Shown one piece after another: positions 18,022-25,866 of a stretch of 64,000 nucleotides of DNA. The position numbers and the translations under genes were made by a program. The stretch is from an uncultured Anaerolineae bacterium (GTDB lineage: Bacteria > Chloroflexota > Anaerolineae > JACIWP01): contig CALIBQ010000025.1 in the NCBI GenBank assembly GCA_938049385.1, positions 64,427 through 128,426 of the forward strand. Reading direction: 5' to 3'. The number at the start of each line of letters is the position of its first letter. The stretch's first letter is position 1. The notes under the pieces are model-generated. The model was not told where the DNA came from and searched no databases. It saw nothing but the letters and a program-made list of their open reading frames with translations.

Positions 18022-18918
18022 CTAGAAGATACAGCACTCGCGCCGGCGCTCGACCCGCAGGCCAAGCGCTTCGGCGGTCTGCACGGCCGGGCGCGCCGGG
18101 CTGACGATGCGGTTGACGCCGGCGTATACCGCCAGCGGGTCCAGCCGATCCCGGTATTCGCCGCGCGGCCGCATGCACCCCAGAGAAATTTCCACGTCTG
18201 GGAACATCAGCCGGCCCTCAAGGATGATGTCCAGCGCCGCCTCGACGGCCGGCGGCTGACGGCCTTCGTACGCGGTACCGGCGGTAGGGATAAGCACCAG
18301 GAAGACCAGTGTGTCGAAGTGAGGCATATCCCGCAGGATGCGCAGGGCCGGCAGTTCATGCCCGATGGCGCCGCCGCGCAGGCCGATGGTGATATGCGGC
18401 ACGACGCGGAAACGCCGGCTCAGCGCCGCCAGGGTCCGTGTATAGTCCTCGACCGTGCGCTCCAGGCCGTAGACCTCGCGAATCGTGGCGTCATCTCCCA
18501 CGAAATCGAAGGAAACCGTGTGCACATAGGGCGCGATGGCGTCCATCTCCTGCTCGTCAATCAAGCCCACGTGCCAGTTCAGCCGGCCGTGCTGGGCCAG
18601 CGCAGCGATCTCGTCCAAATGCGAGGTCACCGGCACCTTGCCGGCACGGTCGCTTCCTCCGGAAATGAGATAGCTGGGAGCGTCTGGCACCCTCTCCAGT
18701 GCCTGCTCGATGGGGAGCATATGTTCCAGATAGCGGGCGTTGCAGTGGGCACAGTGCAGGGCGCAGGCCATGCCTGTCAGGCTGACCACCGCGGTGTCCA
18801 CGGGGTAGTCGAAGATGATGCGCTGATCCGGGAAATAGCGCTGGCGTACTGCCCAGCCCTGGGCGATTTTTTCCCGCAGAGCGGCGGGGAGAGCGGCAAA
18901 CTCCGGTTCGAACGGCAT
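18022..18918 (-). CDS. Radical SAM protein, uncharacterised biotin-synthase-like family
   Basis: A 298-residue radical SAM enzyme. The 4Fe-4S cluster motif is CALHCAHCN (CxxxCxxC), followed by a TIM-barrel-like body with SGGSDRAG and VVPHITIGLRGG. The C-terminus ends in ECCIF, a Cys pair that could bind a second cluster. The start at 18918 follows AGGA by 9 nt and lies downstream of a good promoter, so longer starts are unlikely. It resembles the uncharacterised biotin-synthase homologue family (COG1856-like), some members of which are reported as one half of a two-protein lipoyl synthase. Given the lipoyl-dependent E2 in this window a lipoyl role is possible, but unproven. Confidence 0.8.
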   Translation of the reverse strand: MPFEPEFAALPAALREKIAQGWAVRQRYFPDQRIIFDYPVDTAVVSLTGMACALHCAHCNARYLEHMLPIEQALERVPDAPSYLISGGSDRAGKVPVTSHLDEIAALAQHGRLNWHVGLIDEQEMDAIAPYVHTVSFDFVGDDATIREVYGLERTVEDYTRTLAALSRRFRVVPHITIGLRGGAIGHELPALRILRDMPHFDTLVFLVLIPTAGTAYEGRQPPAVEAALDIILEGRLMFPDVEISLGCMRPRGEYRDRLDPLAVYAGVNRIVSPARPAVQTAEALGLRVERRRECCIF

Positions 18919-18991
18919 ACAGGACATTCCTGCGTCCTGGCACCGATGCCAAGCAGAGCGGCGCCAATGATTGAGTAAAATGCAAACGTTT

Positions 18992-19019
18992 ATTGTATGG
19001 AAGACCGCATCCGTGTCAA
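18992..19019 (-). promoter_or_regulatory. SigA-type promoter of the radical SAM gene
   Basis: On the minus strand, TTGACA (19014-19019), 16 bp, TACAAT (18992-18997). The predicted start near 18985 leaves a leader of about 65 nt. Confidence 0.8.
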
Positions 19020-19138
19020 ATCGGTTCGGTATCACCCGCAACCGCGTGTGCTCTCCTAGGCGGCCAGGCTGTTCCTTACTCCGATGCCCAGCACATCATG
19101 TTTTCGCGGCCCTTTCCACACCCTCTTAATTAGGCCAT

Positions 19139-19166
19139 TTGACAATCAGTACGGATGTGGTATAAT
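19139..19166 (+). promoter_or_regulatory. SigA-type promoter of the corrinoid methyltransferase cluster
   Basis: TTGACA (19139-19144), 16 bp, TATAAT (19161-19166). It gives a leader of about 85 nt before the GTPase gene and probably drives all four genes to the terminator at 22150. Confidence 0.85.
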
Positions 19167-19257
19167 GATATAGTACATAGGTATATACCAATTTTGCGCC
19201 TTCCTTCGAACCTTCGCCGGCAGAATCATCGCGGATTCCTGGGCAAAGGAGCGCGAG

Positions 19258-19848
19258 GTGAAGCTTTTAATTGTAAGTGGGTTTCTGGGCGCCGGCAAGA
19301 CCACCCTCATCCTGCACTTGGCCCGGGCAATCACGAACGACGGTCGGCGTGTCGCCATCCTGGTCAACGAAATCGGGGAAATCGGCATTGATGACCAGTT
19401 GATGCGCCGGCTGGGCCTGTCCGTCTGGGAGCTGTACAGCGGCTGTATCTGCTGTACCCTCTCCGGTGACCTGGTCACTACCCTCCACACCCTCGATGCC
19501 GAATACCAGCCGGACCTGGTCATTATCGAACCCACCGGCATTGCCGAACCCGGCAAAATCCATCAAGCCCTCCAGTACTACCGCGGCCGGCCCCTGGAAT
19601 CCATCCGCACCATCAGCATCATAGACCCCTTGCGCCTGCCCATGATGTGGGAAATCCTCACCCCGCTCATCACCGACCAGATTCGGGGCGCCAACATTTT
19701 GCTCATCAACAAAGCAGACCTGGCGAGAGCAGAAGAGATCGCACAGGCGGAAAAGATCGCGCGTGAGGTCAATCCTCACGCCCTGATACATGTCATCTCT
19801 GCACAGCAGGGATTGGATGACGCGCTTTTGCGCGAGCTACTGCCATGA
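19258..19848 (+). CDS. G3E (CobW/UreG-type, COG0523) GTPase
   Basis: A 196-residue metallochaperone-type GTPase. Walker A is GFLGAGKTT (8-16), the family metal motif is CICC (63-66), then IIEPTGIAEPG (G3) and NKAD (G4). At 196 residues it has the G domain only and lacks the C-terminal CobW domain of full-length (about 320-residue) relatives. The start codon is GTG, with AAGGAG 7 nt upstream. The stop overlaps the next start by four bases. Placement before a corrinoid protein and its methyltransferase suggests cobalamin or metal handling, or activation for that system; this is inference from context. Confidence 0.88.
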   Translation: MKLLIVSGFLGAGKTTLILHLARAITNDGRRVAILVNEIGEIGIDDQLMRRLGLSVWELYSGCICCTLSGDLVTTLHTLDAEYQPDLVIIEPTGIAEPGKIHQALQYYRGRPLESIRTISIIDPLRLPMMWEILTPLITDQIRGANILLINKADLARAEEIAQAEKIAREVNPHALIHVISAQQGLDDALLRELLP

Positions 19849-20255
19849 ATGTGATATTTGCGCCGTACGCCGCTCGGCTGAGATGCGAAACAGCATCACC
19901 TTTGAACGCTGAAACTGCCCGGGCAGTGGTGGCCGGCCTCCTGGAAGGGGTCAGCCGGCAGTGTCAACAGGCCGGCGCGCGCCTCATCGGCCACATCAAA
20001 TGCCTGGCCGAGTTCGCCGGCGGCTATCTGCGCGGCAGTCTGACGGACTTCCGGCGGCCGGCGGATGTGGCCGGCGAAGTACCCGCGCCGATTCACCAGA
20101 TGGATGTGCTCCTGCATGTGCTGGTGTACGGCCTGACCGATGAACAGGTGGACAAGTGTGTCCGTGCCGCGCTGGCGGAGCTGGAGCAGGCCTACAGCAC
20201 CCGCTGGGTGCATACCTGGCTGAGGCATGAGCACCCCTTCCATTCCGAGGAGTAA
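19845..20255 (+). CDS. Unrecognised 136-residue protein coupled to the G3E GTPase
   Basis: I do not recognise this family. The protein is soluble-looking, with several His and Cys residues (IGHIKCLAEF, DKCV, WVHTWLRHEHPFH) and a predominantly helical C-terminal half. It overlaps the GTPase gene by 4 bp (ATGA), so the two products are probably made in equal amounts. Together they total 332 residues, close to a full-length CobW protein, so this might replace the missing C-terminal domain, although no CobW_C motif is visible. Codon use matches its neighbours. A small partner of the GTPase or the corrinoid protein is the simplest idea. Confidence 0.7.
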   Translation: MNVIFAPYAARLRCETASPLNAETARAVVAGLLEGVSRQCQQAGARLIGHIKCLAEFAGGYLRGSLTDFRRPADVAGEVPAPIHQMDVLLHVLVYGLTDEQVDKCVRAALAELEQAYSTRWVHTWLRHEHPFHSEE

Positions 20256-20358
20256 GCAGACGGGTCGGCGAGCCTGACTGTGGGTTGGAGAGGGTTATCC
20301 CCCGGGGTTGGGGTACTGCCGCCAATCGTGTCCCGCATAAAGGAAAGGAGAGGGTACC

Positions 20359-20985
20359 ATGAGTGAGCAGTTGGTTAAAGCGTTCGTGGAGCTGGACGAA
20401 GGGGGTGTCCTCAAGCTGGTGGAGCAGAGGATAGGCGCCGGCGAAGAGCCCCTCGTCATCCTGGAGGACTGCCGGCAGGGCATGACCGAGGTCGGCAAGC
20501 TCTTCGAGCAGGGGGAGTACTTCATCTCGGAGCTGATCATGGCCGGCGAGATCTTCAAGCAAGCCATGCAGTTCCTCCTCCCCAAGCTGGCGGCCGGCGG
20601 GCCGGCGGCGCGCGGTAGGGTCGTCATCGGTACCGTCAAGGGCGACATCCATGACCTGGGCAAGAACATCGTGGTGACCCTGCTGAGGGCCGCTAACTAC
20701 GAGGTGCATGACCTGGGGGTGGACGTCCCGCCGGAGCGCTTTGTCGAGGTCGTGAAGGAGACGGACGCCAAGGTGCTGGGGATGTCTGGCCTGCTGACCA
20801 TCTCCTTTGACTCGATGAAGCGCACGGTGCAGGCGCTCACCGAGGCCGGCCTGCGCGACAAGGTGAAGGTCATGGTCGGCGGCGGCATGACATCAGCAGA
20901 TGTCTGCCAGTACGTCGGTGCTGATGCCTGGGGTGCCGATGCCCAGGCGGCAGTCACGCTGTGCAATCAGTGGATGGAGGGATAA
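20359..20985 (+). CDS. Corrinoid (B12-binding) methyl-carrier protein
   Basis: A 208-residue MtaC/MtbC/MetH-like corrinoid protein. A helical N-terminal cap domain (about 1-85) is followed by a Rossmann B12-binding domain with GTVKGDIHDLGKNIV (about 94-108), where the DxHxxG His is the lower cobalt ligand. SGLLTISFDSMK and GGGMTSADVC follow. It carries the methyl group between a substrate methyltransferase and an acceptor such as tetrahydrofolate or CoM. The ATG follows AAAGGAGAGG. It lies 2 bp before the UroD-family methyltransferase gene. No RamA-type reductive activator is seen here. Confidence 0.94.
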   Translation: MSEQLVKAFVELDEGGVLKLVEQRIGAGEEPLVILEDCRQGMTEVGKLFEQGEYFISELIMAGEIFKQAMQFLLPKLAAGGPAARGRVVIGTVKGDIHDLGKNIVVTLLRAANYEVHDLGVDVPPERFVEVVKETDAKVLGMSGLLTISFDSMKRTVQALTEAGLRDKVKVMVGGGMTSADVCQYVGADAWGADAQAAVTLCNQWMEG

Positions 20986-20987
20986 CC

Positions 20988-22118
20988 ATGGACAAGGAGA
21001 CCCTGTATCAGGAACGGCTTCAGCGTATCGAGAAGGCGATCAACCTCGAACCGGTAGATCGCATCCCGATCATTTATTTGGGCCCAGCGTTTTCTCCGCG
21101 GTACATGGGTATGAGCTTGGCTCAATTTTGCAATGACCCTGAAGCTGCGATGAATGTCACTATCGCGGCCATGGAACGTCTGGGTGACGTAGATGGCCTT
21201 AGCAGCCTTGTCCCCGTGAAATTCCACATTATGCTATCCAGCTTGTGGCTCTCGCGGGTGGCCGTTCCCGGTCGCGACCTGCCTCCCGACAGTCTCTGGC
21301 AGATTCGAGAGGCCGAGGTGATGAAGGTCGAAGACTATGACTACATCATCGAGCACGGCTGGCAGGCGTTCCTGGGATATTATCTCCCGCGGATCGTGGA
21401 CATGGCGGAGTTTCAGGAAGCCATGGCCTGGGGCATGGCCAATGTACGCCGCATGGTCGAAACATTCCGCCAGCACGGATTCGTGGTGGTCGCCGGCGGC
21501 GCCACTACCATCCCCTTCGAGTACTTCTCCGGGGGCCGTTCTATGGAGCGCTTCTTTATTGACCTGTACCGCATCCCCGACAAGGTCAAGGCGGCCATGG
21601 ATGTCATTTTGCCAGACCTGATCCAAACCGGCATTATGCTGTCGCGCGGTTCAGGGGTCCCGCGGGTCTGGGTGGGTGGCTGGCGTTCCGCCAGTGCCTT
21701 GGTTGGGCGCAAGATATGGGATACCTTTGTCTTCCCCTACTACCTCCAGATGGTGAACGCCCTGGCGGAGAACGACATCATCTCCGTCCTGCACTTCGAC
21801 CAGAGCTGGACGCGCGACCTCGAGCGCTTCCGAGAGTTTCCCGCCAAGAAGTGCATCCTCAACCCCGACGGTATGACCGATGTGCGCAAGGCCAAGGAGC
21901 TGTTGGGGGACCGCATGGCCATCATGGGGGATGTGCCGGCATCGCTCTTTGCCGCCGGCACGCCGGACGACATCTACAACTACGTGCGCGACCTGGTGCG
22001 CGACATTGGCCCCACTGGCCTCCTGCTCAGCTCTGGTTGTGATATTCCCGTCAATGCCAAGCCAGAGAACGTGGAGGCCTTTGTCGCCGCGGCGCACGAG
22101 TACGGCGTAGTGCATTGA
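20988..22118 (+). CDS. Uroporphyrinogen decarboxylase-family (MtaA/CmuA-type) methyltransferase
   Basis: A 376-residue member of the UroD-like cobalamin methyltransferase family (MtaA, MtbA, CmuA). It has the typical opening ERLQRIEKAINLEPVDRIPI, the middle GGATTIPFEYFSGG, and the C-terminal region from LHFDQSWTRDLERFREF to LLLSSGCDIPVNAKPENVEAF. In characterised relatives a His/Cys set binds zinc and activates a thiol; SGCDIP matches the Cys position seen in those enzymes. It follows its corrinoid protein by 2 bp. The substrate (methanol, methylamine, methoxy compound or other) cannot be named. A GC-rich hairpin follows the stop. Confidence 0.88.
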   Translation: MDKETLYQERLQRIEKAINLEPVDRIPIIYLGPAFSPRYMGMSLAQFCNDPEAAMNVTIAAMERLGDVDGLSSLVPVKFHIMLSSLWLSRVAVPGRDLPPDSLWQIREAEVMKVEDYDYIIEHGWQAFLGYYLPRIVDMAEFQEAMAWGMANVRRMVETFRQHGFVVVAGGATTIPFEYFSGGRSMERFFIDLYRIPDKVKAAMDVILPDLIQTGIMLSRGSGVPRVWVGGWRSASALVGRKIWDTFVFPYYLQMVNALAENDIISVLHFDQSWTRDLERFREFPAKKCILNPDGMTDVRKAKELLGDRMAIMGDVPASLFAAGTPDDIYNYVRDLVRDIGPTGLLLSSGCDIPVNAKPENVEAFVAAAHEYGVVH

Positions 22119-22149
22119 GCAGAACTTCTGTATAAGAACAACAAAGCCA

Positions 22150-22176
22150 AGGGGGCCGGCTTTCCGCCGGCCCCCT
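22150..22176 (+). terminator. GC-rich hairpin ending the methyltransferase cluster
   Basis: AGGGGGCCGGC (22150-22160) and GCCGGCCCCCT (22166-22176) form a perfect 11-bp stem with a 5-nt loop. The downstream tract is AAAACTTTTG and not a pure T run, so this is a probable intrinsic terminator. Confidence 0.75.
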
Positions 22177-22206
22177 AAAACTTTTGAAGCGAAACGTGAG
22201 CTTCCC

Positions 22207-22235
22207 TTGACAGCGGCGCCTCCTCTTGCTACAAT
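22207..22235 (+). promoter_or_regulatory. SigA-type promoter of the SH3-domain lipoprotein gene
   Basis: TTGACA (22207-22212), 17 bp, TACAAT (22230-22235). The predicted start is near 22242, upstream of the ATG at 22349. Confidence 0.85.
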
Positions 22236-22348
22236 GGTATGTGATACGCGGTATCTTGTCCCCCGGCCTTTCGGTACTGTTGACTGGGTTCCTTCTGACC
22301 GCGTGCAGGGTTCGCCGCTACAGACGCAGAGAGGTGGAGCGGCTGGTG

Positions 22349-23200
22349 ATGCGAGAAATCCCTATCCCCCTGGTTTGTCTGGTGGTTGCACTGTCCGCCG
22401 GCTTGATCCTGGCTGGCTGTCAATTCCCCCTGCCCCTGTTCCGGGCCGCTCCGACAGCCACCATCCCGCCTGCGCCGACATCTACCGCCACGACGCCGGC
22501 CAGCCCGACCTTCACCCCCTCACCAGAACCTACGTCCACTCCCACCCCTCTGCCGGCGACCATCCGGGTGCGCGCCGACGTGCTGAATGTGCGCAAAGCT
22601 CCCTCTACCAGCGCGGATATCGTGACCAAATTACAGCAAGGGACCATGCTGCCTGCCCTGGCACGCACGCCCGCCGGCGACTGGCTGTTGATCCGTCTGG
22701 GCAGTGGGGAGCAGGCCTGGGTTGCCAGCGAGTGGGTGGAGGTCTCTGTACCAATTGAAAGCCTGCCGGTGGCTCCCGGCTTGGAAGCGGCCCCCACCCG
22801 GCCGCCCGCGGCGCCTACCGCCGCCCCCGCCCCCACCCAGCCTCCCACGCCCGCCCTCCAGCCGGCGCCGGTACTGCTGGAGCCGGGGGATGGACAGGTC
22901 TTTGATGCCGCCGGCCCACGAATCCTGCGCTGGCAGTGGGCCGGCAGTCTGAGGCCCGAAGAGTACTTTGTCGTGACCATCGCCTATCCGCACAACGGCG
23001 CCATCTGGTACGATGTGCACTGGGTGCGGGAAACCTCCTTCCAACCGCCGGCGTACCTCAAAGACCTGATCACCGGCGACCGCCGCTGTACCTGGCAGGT
23101 GGTGGTGATGCGCAAGACCGGCGTGGATGAGCGGGGATGGAACGTCGGCGAAGCGGTCAGCCAGCCCAGTGCTCAACGCTCTTTCGTGTGGGGGCCATAA
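22349..23200 (+). CDS. Lipoprotein with Thr/Pro-rich linker and bacterial SH3 domain
   Basis: A surface lipoprotein of 283 residues. A hydrophobic signal ends in the lipobox LAGC (about residues 19-22). A Thr/Pro/Ser-rich spacer follows to about 70, then an SH3b domain (IRVRADVLNVRKAPSTSADIV to QAWVASEWVEV, about 72-132). Next are an Ala/Pro-rich linker and a C-terminal beta-type domain beginning at LLEPGDGQ that ends in FVWGP. SH3b domains usually bind cell-wall peptides or glycans. The ATG at 22349 is chosen because it starts the signal peptide directly; longer starts add a non-conserved hydrophobic segment. The specific role is unknown. Confidence 0.85.
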   Translation: MREIPIPLVCLVVALSAGLILAGCQFPLPLFRAAPTATIPPAPTSTATTPASPTFTPSPEPTSTPTPLPATIRVRADVLNVRKAPSTSADIVTKLQQGTMLPALARTPAGDWLLIRLGSGEQAWVASEWVEVSVPIESLPVAPGLEAAPTRPPAAPTAAPAPTQPPTPALQPAPVLLEPGDGQVFDAAGPRILRWQWAGSLRPEEYFVVTIAYPHNGAIWYDVHWVRETSFQPPAYLKDLITGDRRCTWQVVVMRKTGVDERGWNVGEAVSQPSAQRSFVWGP

Positions 23201-23240
23201 ACTTATACAGAATTGTTGACGCTTTGTCTGAAAATATTTA

Positions 23241-23269
23241 TTGACAGCGACCGATGTATCGGGTATAAT
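23241..23269 (+). promoter_or_regulatory. Consensus SigA promoter upstream of metF
   Basis: A perfect TTGACA (23241-23246), 17 bp and a perfect TATAAT (23264-23269), with a start expected near 23276. It may also drive the downstream oxygen/iron cluster. Confidence 0.92.
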
Positions 23270-23331
23270 GGGGTGCCGGCAGGATACAGCACACGACACT
23301 CGCCGGGAAAGGGGTACAGCCGCATCCATCA

Positions 23332-24183
23332 ATGAATTCACTGCGGAACACGTTTTGCGAGAAGCTGGGCAAACAGTTCCTGCTGAACGTGGAGCTGGTA
23401 CCGCCGGCGGCCCCCCAAACCGATATCGGGACGCGGGCCTGTCAGGCTTTCGCCGCACTCTCGGTAGACGGCCTGAATATCGCGGACAGCCCTATGGCTC
23501 GGGCGCGGATGAATCCCCTGCTGGTGGCGCATCTTGTGGAGCGGGAGTGCCCAGGCAGGTTCAGTTTCGTGCCGCATGTCAACTGCCGGGACCACAATCG
23601 CGTGGCCGTCCGCGGACTGCTGTGGGGAGCGGCCGCGATGGGTGTGCGGGCAGTGCTGGTCGTGAGCGGGGATTCGGTCACCTTCAGCGATGATTCGCGC
23701 ACCCGGGCGGTGGCCGATGTCAGCGTACCGGATGTGGTGGGGATGGCTCGCGAGGCCGGCCTGCTCCCCGGCGTGGTCCTGGACCCGCGGGCAAGCCAGT
23801 GGGAGGTGGAACAGCGGAAGATGGCTCGCAAGGTTGAGGCCGGCGCCGGCTTCGTCATCACTCAGCCGCTGTTTGTCCCCGACCAACTGGTATGGATCGC
23901 AGAGCGAATGCGGCCGTTCGGCATATCCCTTATCGCCGGCATCCTTCCGCTGGTCAGCGCACGGCATGCGCGCTTTCTCGATGAGCGTGTGCCGGGGATA
24001 GCTGTGCCGGCGGAGCTGATCGAGCGCATGGAGCGCGCCGGCCCGGAAGCCCTGCACATCGGGCTGGAAAATGCCAGGCAGATGCTGGATACGGCGCGGC
24101 AGGTCTGCGCCGGCGCCTGCATTATGCCGCCGTTCGAACGCTTTCAACTTGTGCAGGAAATCCTGCAACCGCAAATCGCGTAG
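23332..24183 (+). CDS. metF: Methylenetetrahydrofolate reductase family protein
   Basis: A 283-residue MetF-family flavoprotein reducing 5,10-methylene-THF to 5-methyl-THF. The TIM-barrel features are NVELVPP at the start, SFVPHVNCRDHNR (substrate/flavin region), VRAVLVVSGDS, and AGAGFVITQPLF before the C-terminal helices. In Wood-Ljungdahl organisms this step feeds a corrinoid methyl carrier, which fits the neighbouring methyltransferase cluster and CooC. The start has no strong ribosome site, so a nearby alternative is possible. The gene ends 14 bp before the glutaredoxin-PDZ gene. Confidence 0.88.
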   Translation: MNSLRNTFCEKLGKQFLLNVELVPPAAPQTDIGTRACQAFAALSVDGLNIADSPMARARMNPLLVAHLVERECPGRFSFVPHVNCRDHNRVAVRGLLWGAAAMGVRAVLVVSGDSVTFSDDSRTRAVADVSVPDVVGMAREAGLLPGVVLDPRASQWEVEQRKMARKVEAGAGFVITQPLFVPDQLVWIAERMRPFGISLIAGILPLVSARHARFLDERVPGIAVPAELIERMERAGPEALHIGLENARQMLDTARQVCAGACIMPPFERFQLVQEILQPQIA

Positions 24184-24197
24184 AAAGGATGTTTTCC

Positions 24198-24725
24198 ATG
24201 GAAGTCGTGGTATATACTACGCCAACCTGCCCATACTGCCGGCAGGCCAAAGAATTTCTCCGGCAGAAGGGCATCCCCTTCGTGGAAAAGGACGTGACCA
24301 GCAACCCGGCGTACGCCCAAGAGATGATCCAGGTCTCTGGCCAGCGCGGCGTGCCAGTGCTGATCATCAACGGCCAGGTAATCGTCGGCTTCAACCGCCC
24401 CCTTATCGAGCAGGCACTGGCCTCCGTCGGCACGGCCGGCGAAGGCCGGCCGCGGCTGGGCGCCGCTGTGGCAGACGCGGCCAAGGTAGCGGCCAAATAC
24501 GGCCTGGGGGTGTATCAAGGCGCCTACGTCGGCCAGGTAACACCGGGTTCGCCGGCGGATCGGGCCGGCATTCGTGTCGGCGATGTGATCCTCGGCATGG
24601 CCGGTTACTCCATCCAAAATGCGGATGATGTCCAGCACTTGGTGGAGCGGATGGCGCCTGGTCAGTCGGTGCCGGTGGTGGTCTGGCGCGACGGCCGGCA
24701 GATTCAGTTGGAAGTGCGGTTTTAA
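24198..24725 (+). CDS. Glutaredoxin-PDZ domain fusion
   Basis: A 175-residue protein joining two domains. Residues 1-76 are a glutaredoxin-like thioredoxin fold with the redox motif TCPYC (C10-x-x-C13 region), GVPVLIINGQ (cis-Pro) and a GF motif. A linker follows, then a PDZ domain (about 95-175) with YVGQVTPGSPADRAGIRVGDVILGMAG. No signal peptide is visible, so it is probably cytoplasmic. ATG 24198 is preferred over 24189 because AAAGGA lies 9 nt upstream of it but abuts the other. It heads the ferritin-like/rubrerythrin run. The PDZ may dock the redox domain onto a C-terminal peptide of a partner. Confidence 0.9.
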   Translation: MEVVVYTTPTCPYCRQAKEFLRQKGIPFVEKDVTSNPAYAQEMIQVSGQRGVPVLIINGQVIVGFNRPLIEQALASVGTAGEGRPRLGAAVADAAKVAAKYGLGVYQGAYVGQVTPGSPADRAGIRVGDVILGMAGYSIQNADDVQHLVERMAPGQSVPVVVWRDGRQIQLEVRF

Positions 24726-24753
24726 CAGGGCATCAGATACAGGAGGTATCTTT

Positions 24754-25251
24754 ATGAACTTGTCTTCGGAATGCCAGGCGATCGAGATGGGGATGCAGTT
24801 AGAGAGGGACGGCAGGGCCTTCTACCTGAAGGCCGCCGAGCGCACCACGGACCCGCGAGGTCGTGCCATGTTCCTTTCCCTGGCGGACGATGAGGCCATC
24901 CATCTGCGCGTGCTGGAGGAGCAGTTAGCGGCCATCCAGCAGAAGGGCTACTGCGAGGTCCTGCCGGAGATGGGCGAGGCCGAGGCCGGCTGGGATGAGG
25001 AACTGTTCCCCAAAGACCCCACCCTGCTGGAGAAAATCGTCCACCCCGAGGCCAGCGATATCGACGCGCTGGTCTTCGCCCTGCAGGCGGAGCATAAGAG
25101 CTACGAGCTGTACCGCCGCATGGCGCAAGAGACGCAGGATGAGAAGGCCCGTCAGATGTTCCGCTGGCTGGCCAGCGCGGAGCGCGGCCACTTCAACCAA
25201 TTGATGCTGAACTACGAATCGTTATTGCAGTCGGGCCATTGGGCCAACTGA
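24754..25251 (+). CDS. Ferritin-like diiron protein (rubrerythrin-related, no rubredoxin domain)
   Basis: A 165-residue four-helix protein. Two Glu-plus-ExxH halves are visible: MQLERDGRAFYLKAAE with DDEAIHLRVL, and LQAEHKSYELYRRMA with SAERGHFNQL. This is the ligand pattern of a diiron centre. An insertion between the halves is Glu- and Pro-rich. There is no C-terminal rubredoxin domain, so electrons would come from a separate rubredoxin such as that at 26404. A strong AGGAGGT lies 6 nt before the ATG. It is the first of two related tandem genes and probably acts in peroxide or oxygen reduction. Confidence 0.88.
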   Translation: MNLSSECQAIEMGMQLERDGRAFYLKAAERTTDPRGRAMFLSLADDEAIHLRVLEEQLAAIQQKGYCEVLPEMGEAEAGWDEELFPKDPTLLEKIVHPEASDIDALVFALQAEHKSYELYRRMAQETQDEKARQMFRWLASAERGHFNQLMLNYESLLQSGHWAN

Positions 25252-25268
25252 GGGAAAGGAGCTGTGAA

Positions 25269-25796
25269 ATGAGGCTACAAGAGGCATTGGATATCCTGGT
25301 GCGGGCGATGGTCAATGAACAGGACGGCTACGACTTTTACGTGGCGGCCGCCGGCCGGGTGAGCGACCCAAAGGGCAAGAAGATGTTCATGAGCCTGGCG
25401 AACGATGAGCTGGGGCATCTGCACATTATCAAAACCGAATATGATAAGGTCCAGGCCAGCGGCGCCTTTGTGGACCTCGAAGAGGCGCGGCGAAGCCTGC
25501 CCCCGGACCCATCTCTCCAGCTTTTCCCCGACAAGCGCCAGGTGAAAAGCATGCTCGAAGCCGCCACGGACGATGAAGCCGCTCTGCGCATCGCCCTGGA
25601 TTTCGAGCAGAAGGGCTACCACATGTATTCCGACGCGGCACAACGCAGTGCGGACCGCAACGCGCAGGAGGTCTTCCGCTTCCTGGCGGATCAGGAGGGC
25701 CAGCATTATGAGCTGATCCAGAACACCCTGCACTTTCTGACGGACAGCGGGGTGTGGTATTTCCAGGACTCGGAGAAGCCGTTCTTCGAGGGATAA
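25269..25796 (+). CDS. Second ferritin-like diiron protein
   Basis: A 175-residue paralogue-like neighbour of the preceding gene. Diiron ligands are visible in VNEQDGYDFYVAAAG with NDELGHLHII, and in DFEQKGYHMYSDAAQ with DQEGQHYELI. The C-terminus WYFQDSEKPFFEG is unlike that of the upstream protein. ATG 25269 follows AAGGAG by 10 nt. It lies 17 bp after the upstream gene and 70 bp before rubrerythrin. It lacks rubredoxin cysteines. A role in oxygen or peroxide scavenging or in iron handling is likely; which one is not decided by sequence. Confidence 0.87.
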   Translation: MRLQEALDILVRAMVNEQDGYDFYVAAAGRVSDPKGKKMFMSLANDELGHLHIIKTEYDKVQASGAFVDLEEARRSLPPDPSLQLFPDKRQVKSMLEAATDDEAALRIALDFEQKGYHMYSDAAQRSADRNAQEVFRFLADQEGQHYELIQNTLHFLTDSGVWYFQDSEKPFFEG

Positions 25797-25866
25797 ACCT
25801 GACAAGCACTCGGGCGCTTCGGAAGGGGGAGGAAGGCATTTCACACCAACACAGGAGGTGGACACG

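Noticed and set aside
19042-19138. Possible extended N-terminus or small gene upstream of the radical SAM gene
   Set aside because: A strong minus-strand promoter at 18992-19019 places the transcription start downstream of the longer start codons.
22207-22758. Second reading frame overlapping the SH3 lipoprotein gene
   Set aside because: It starts at the -35 box of the promoter, shows no family motif and overlaps the lipoprotein frame.
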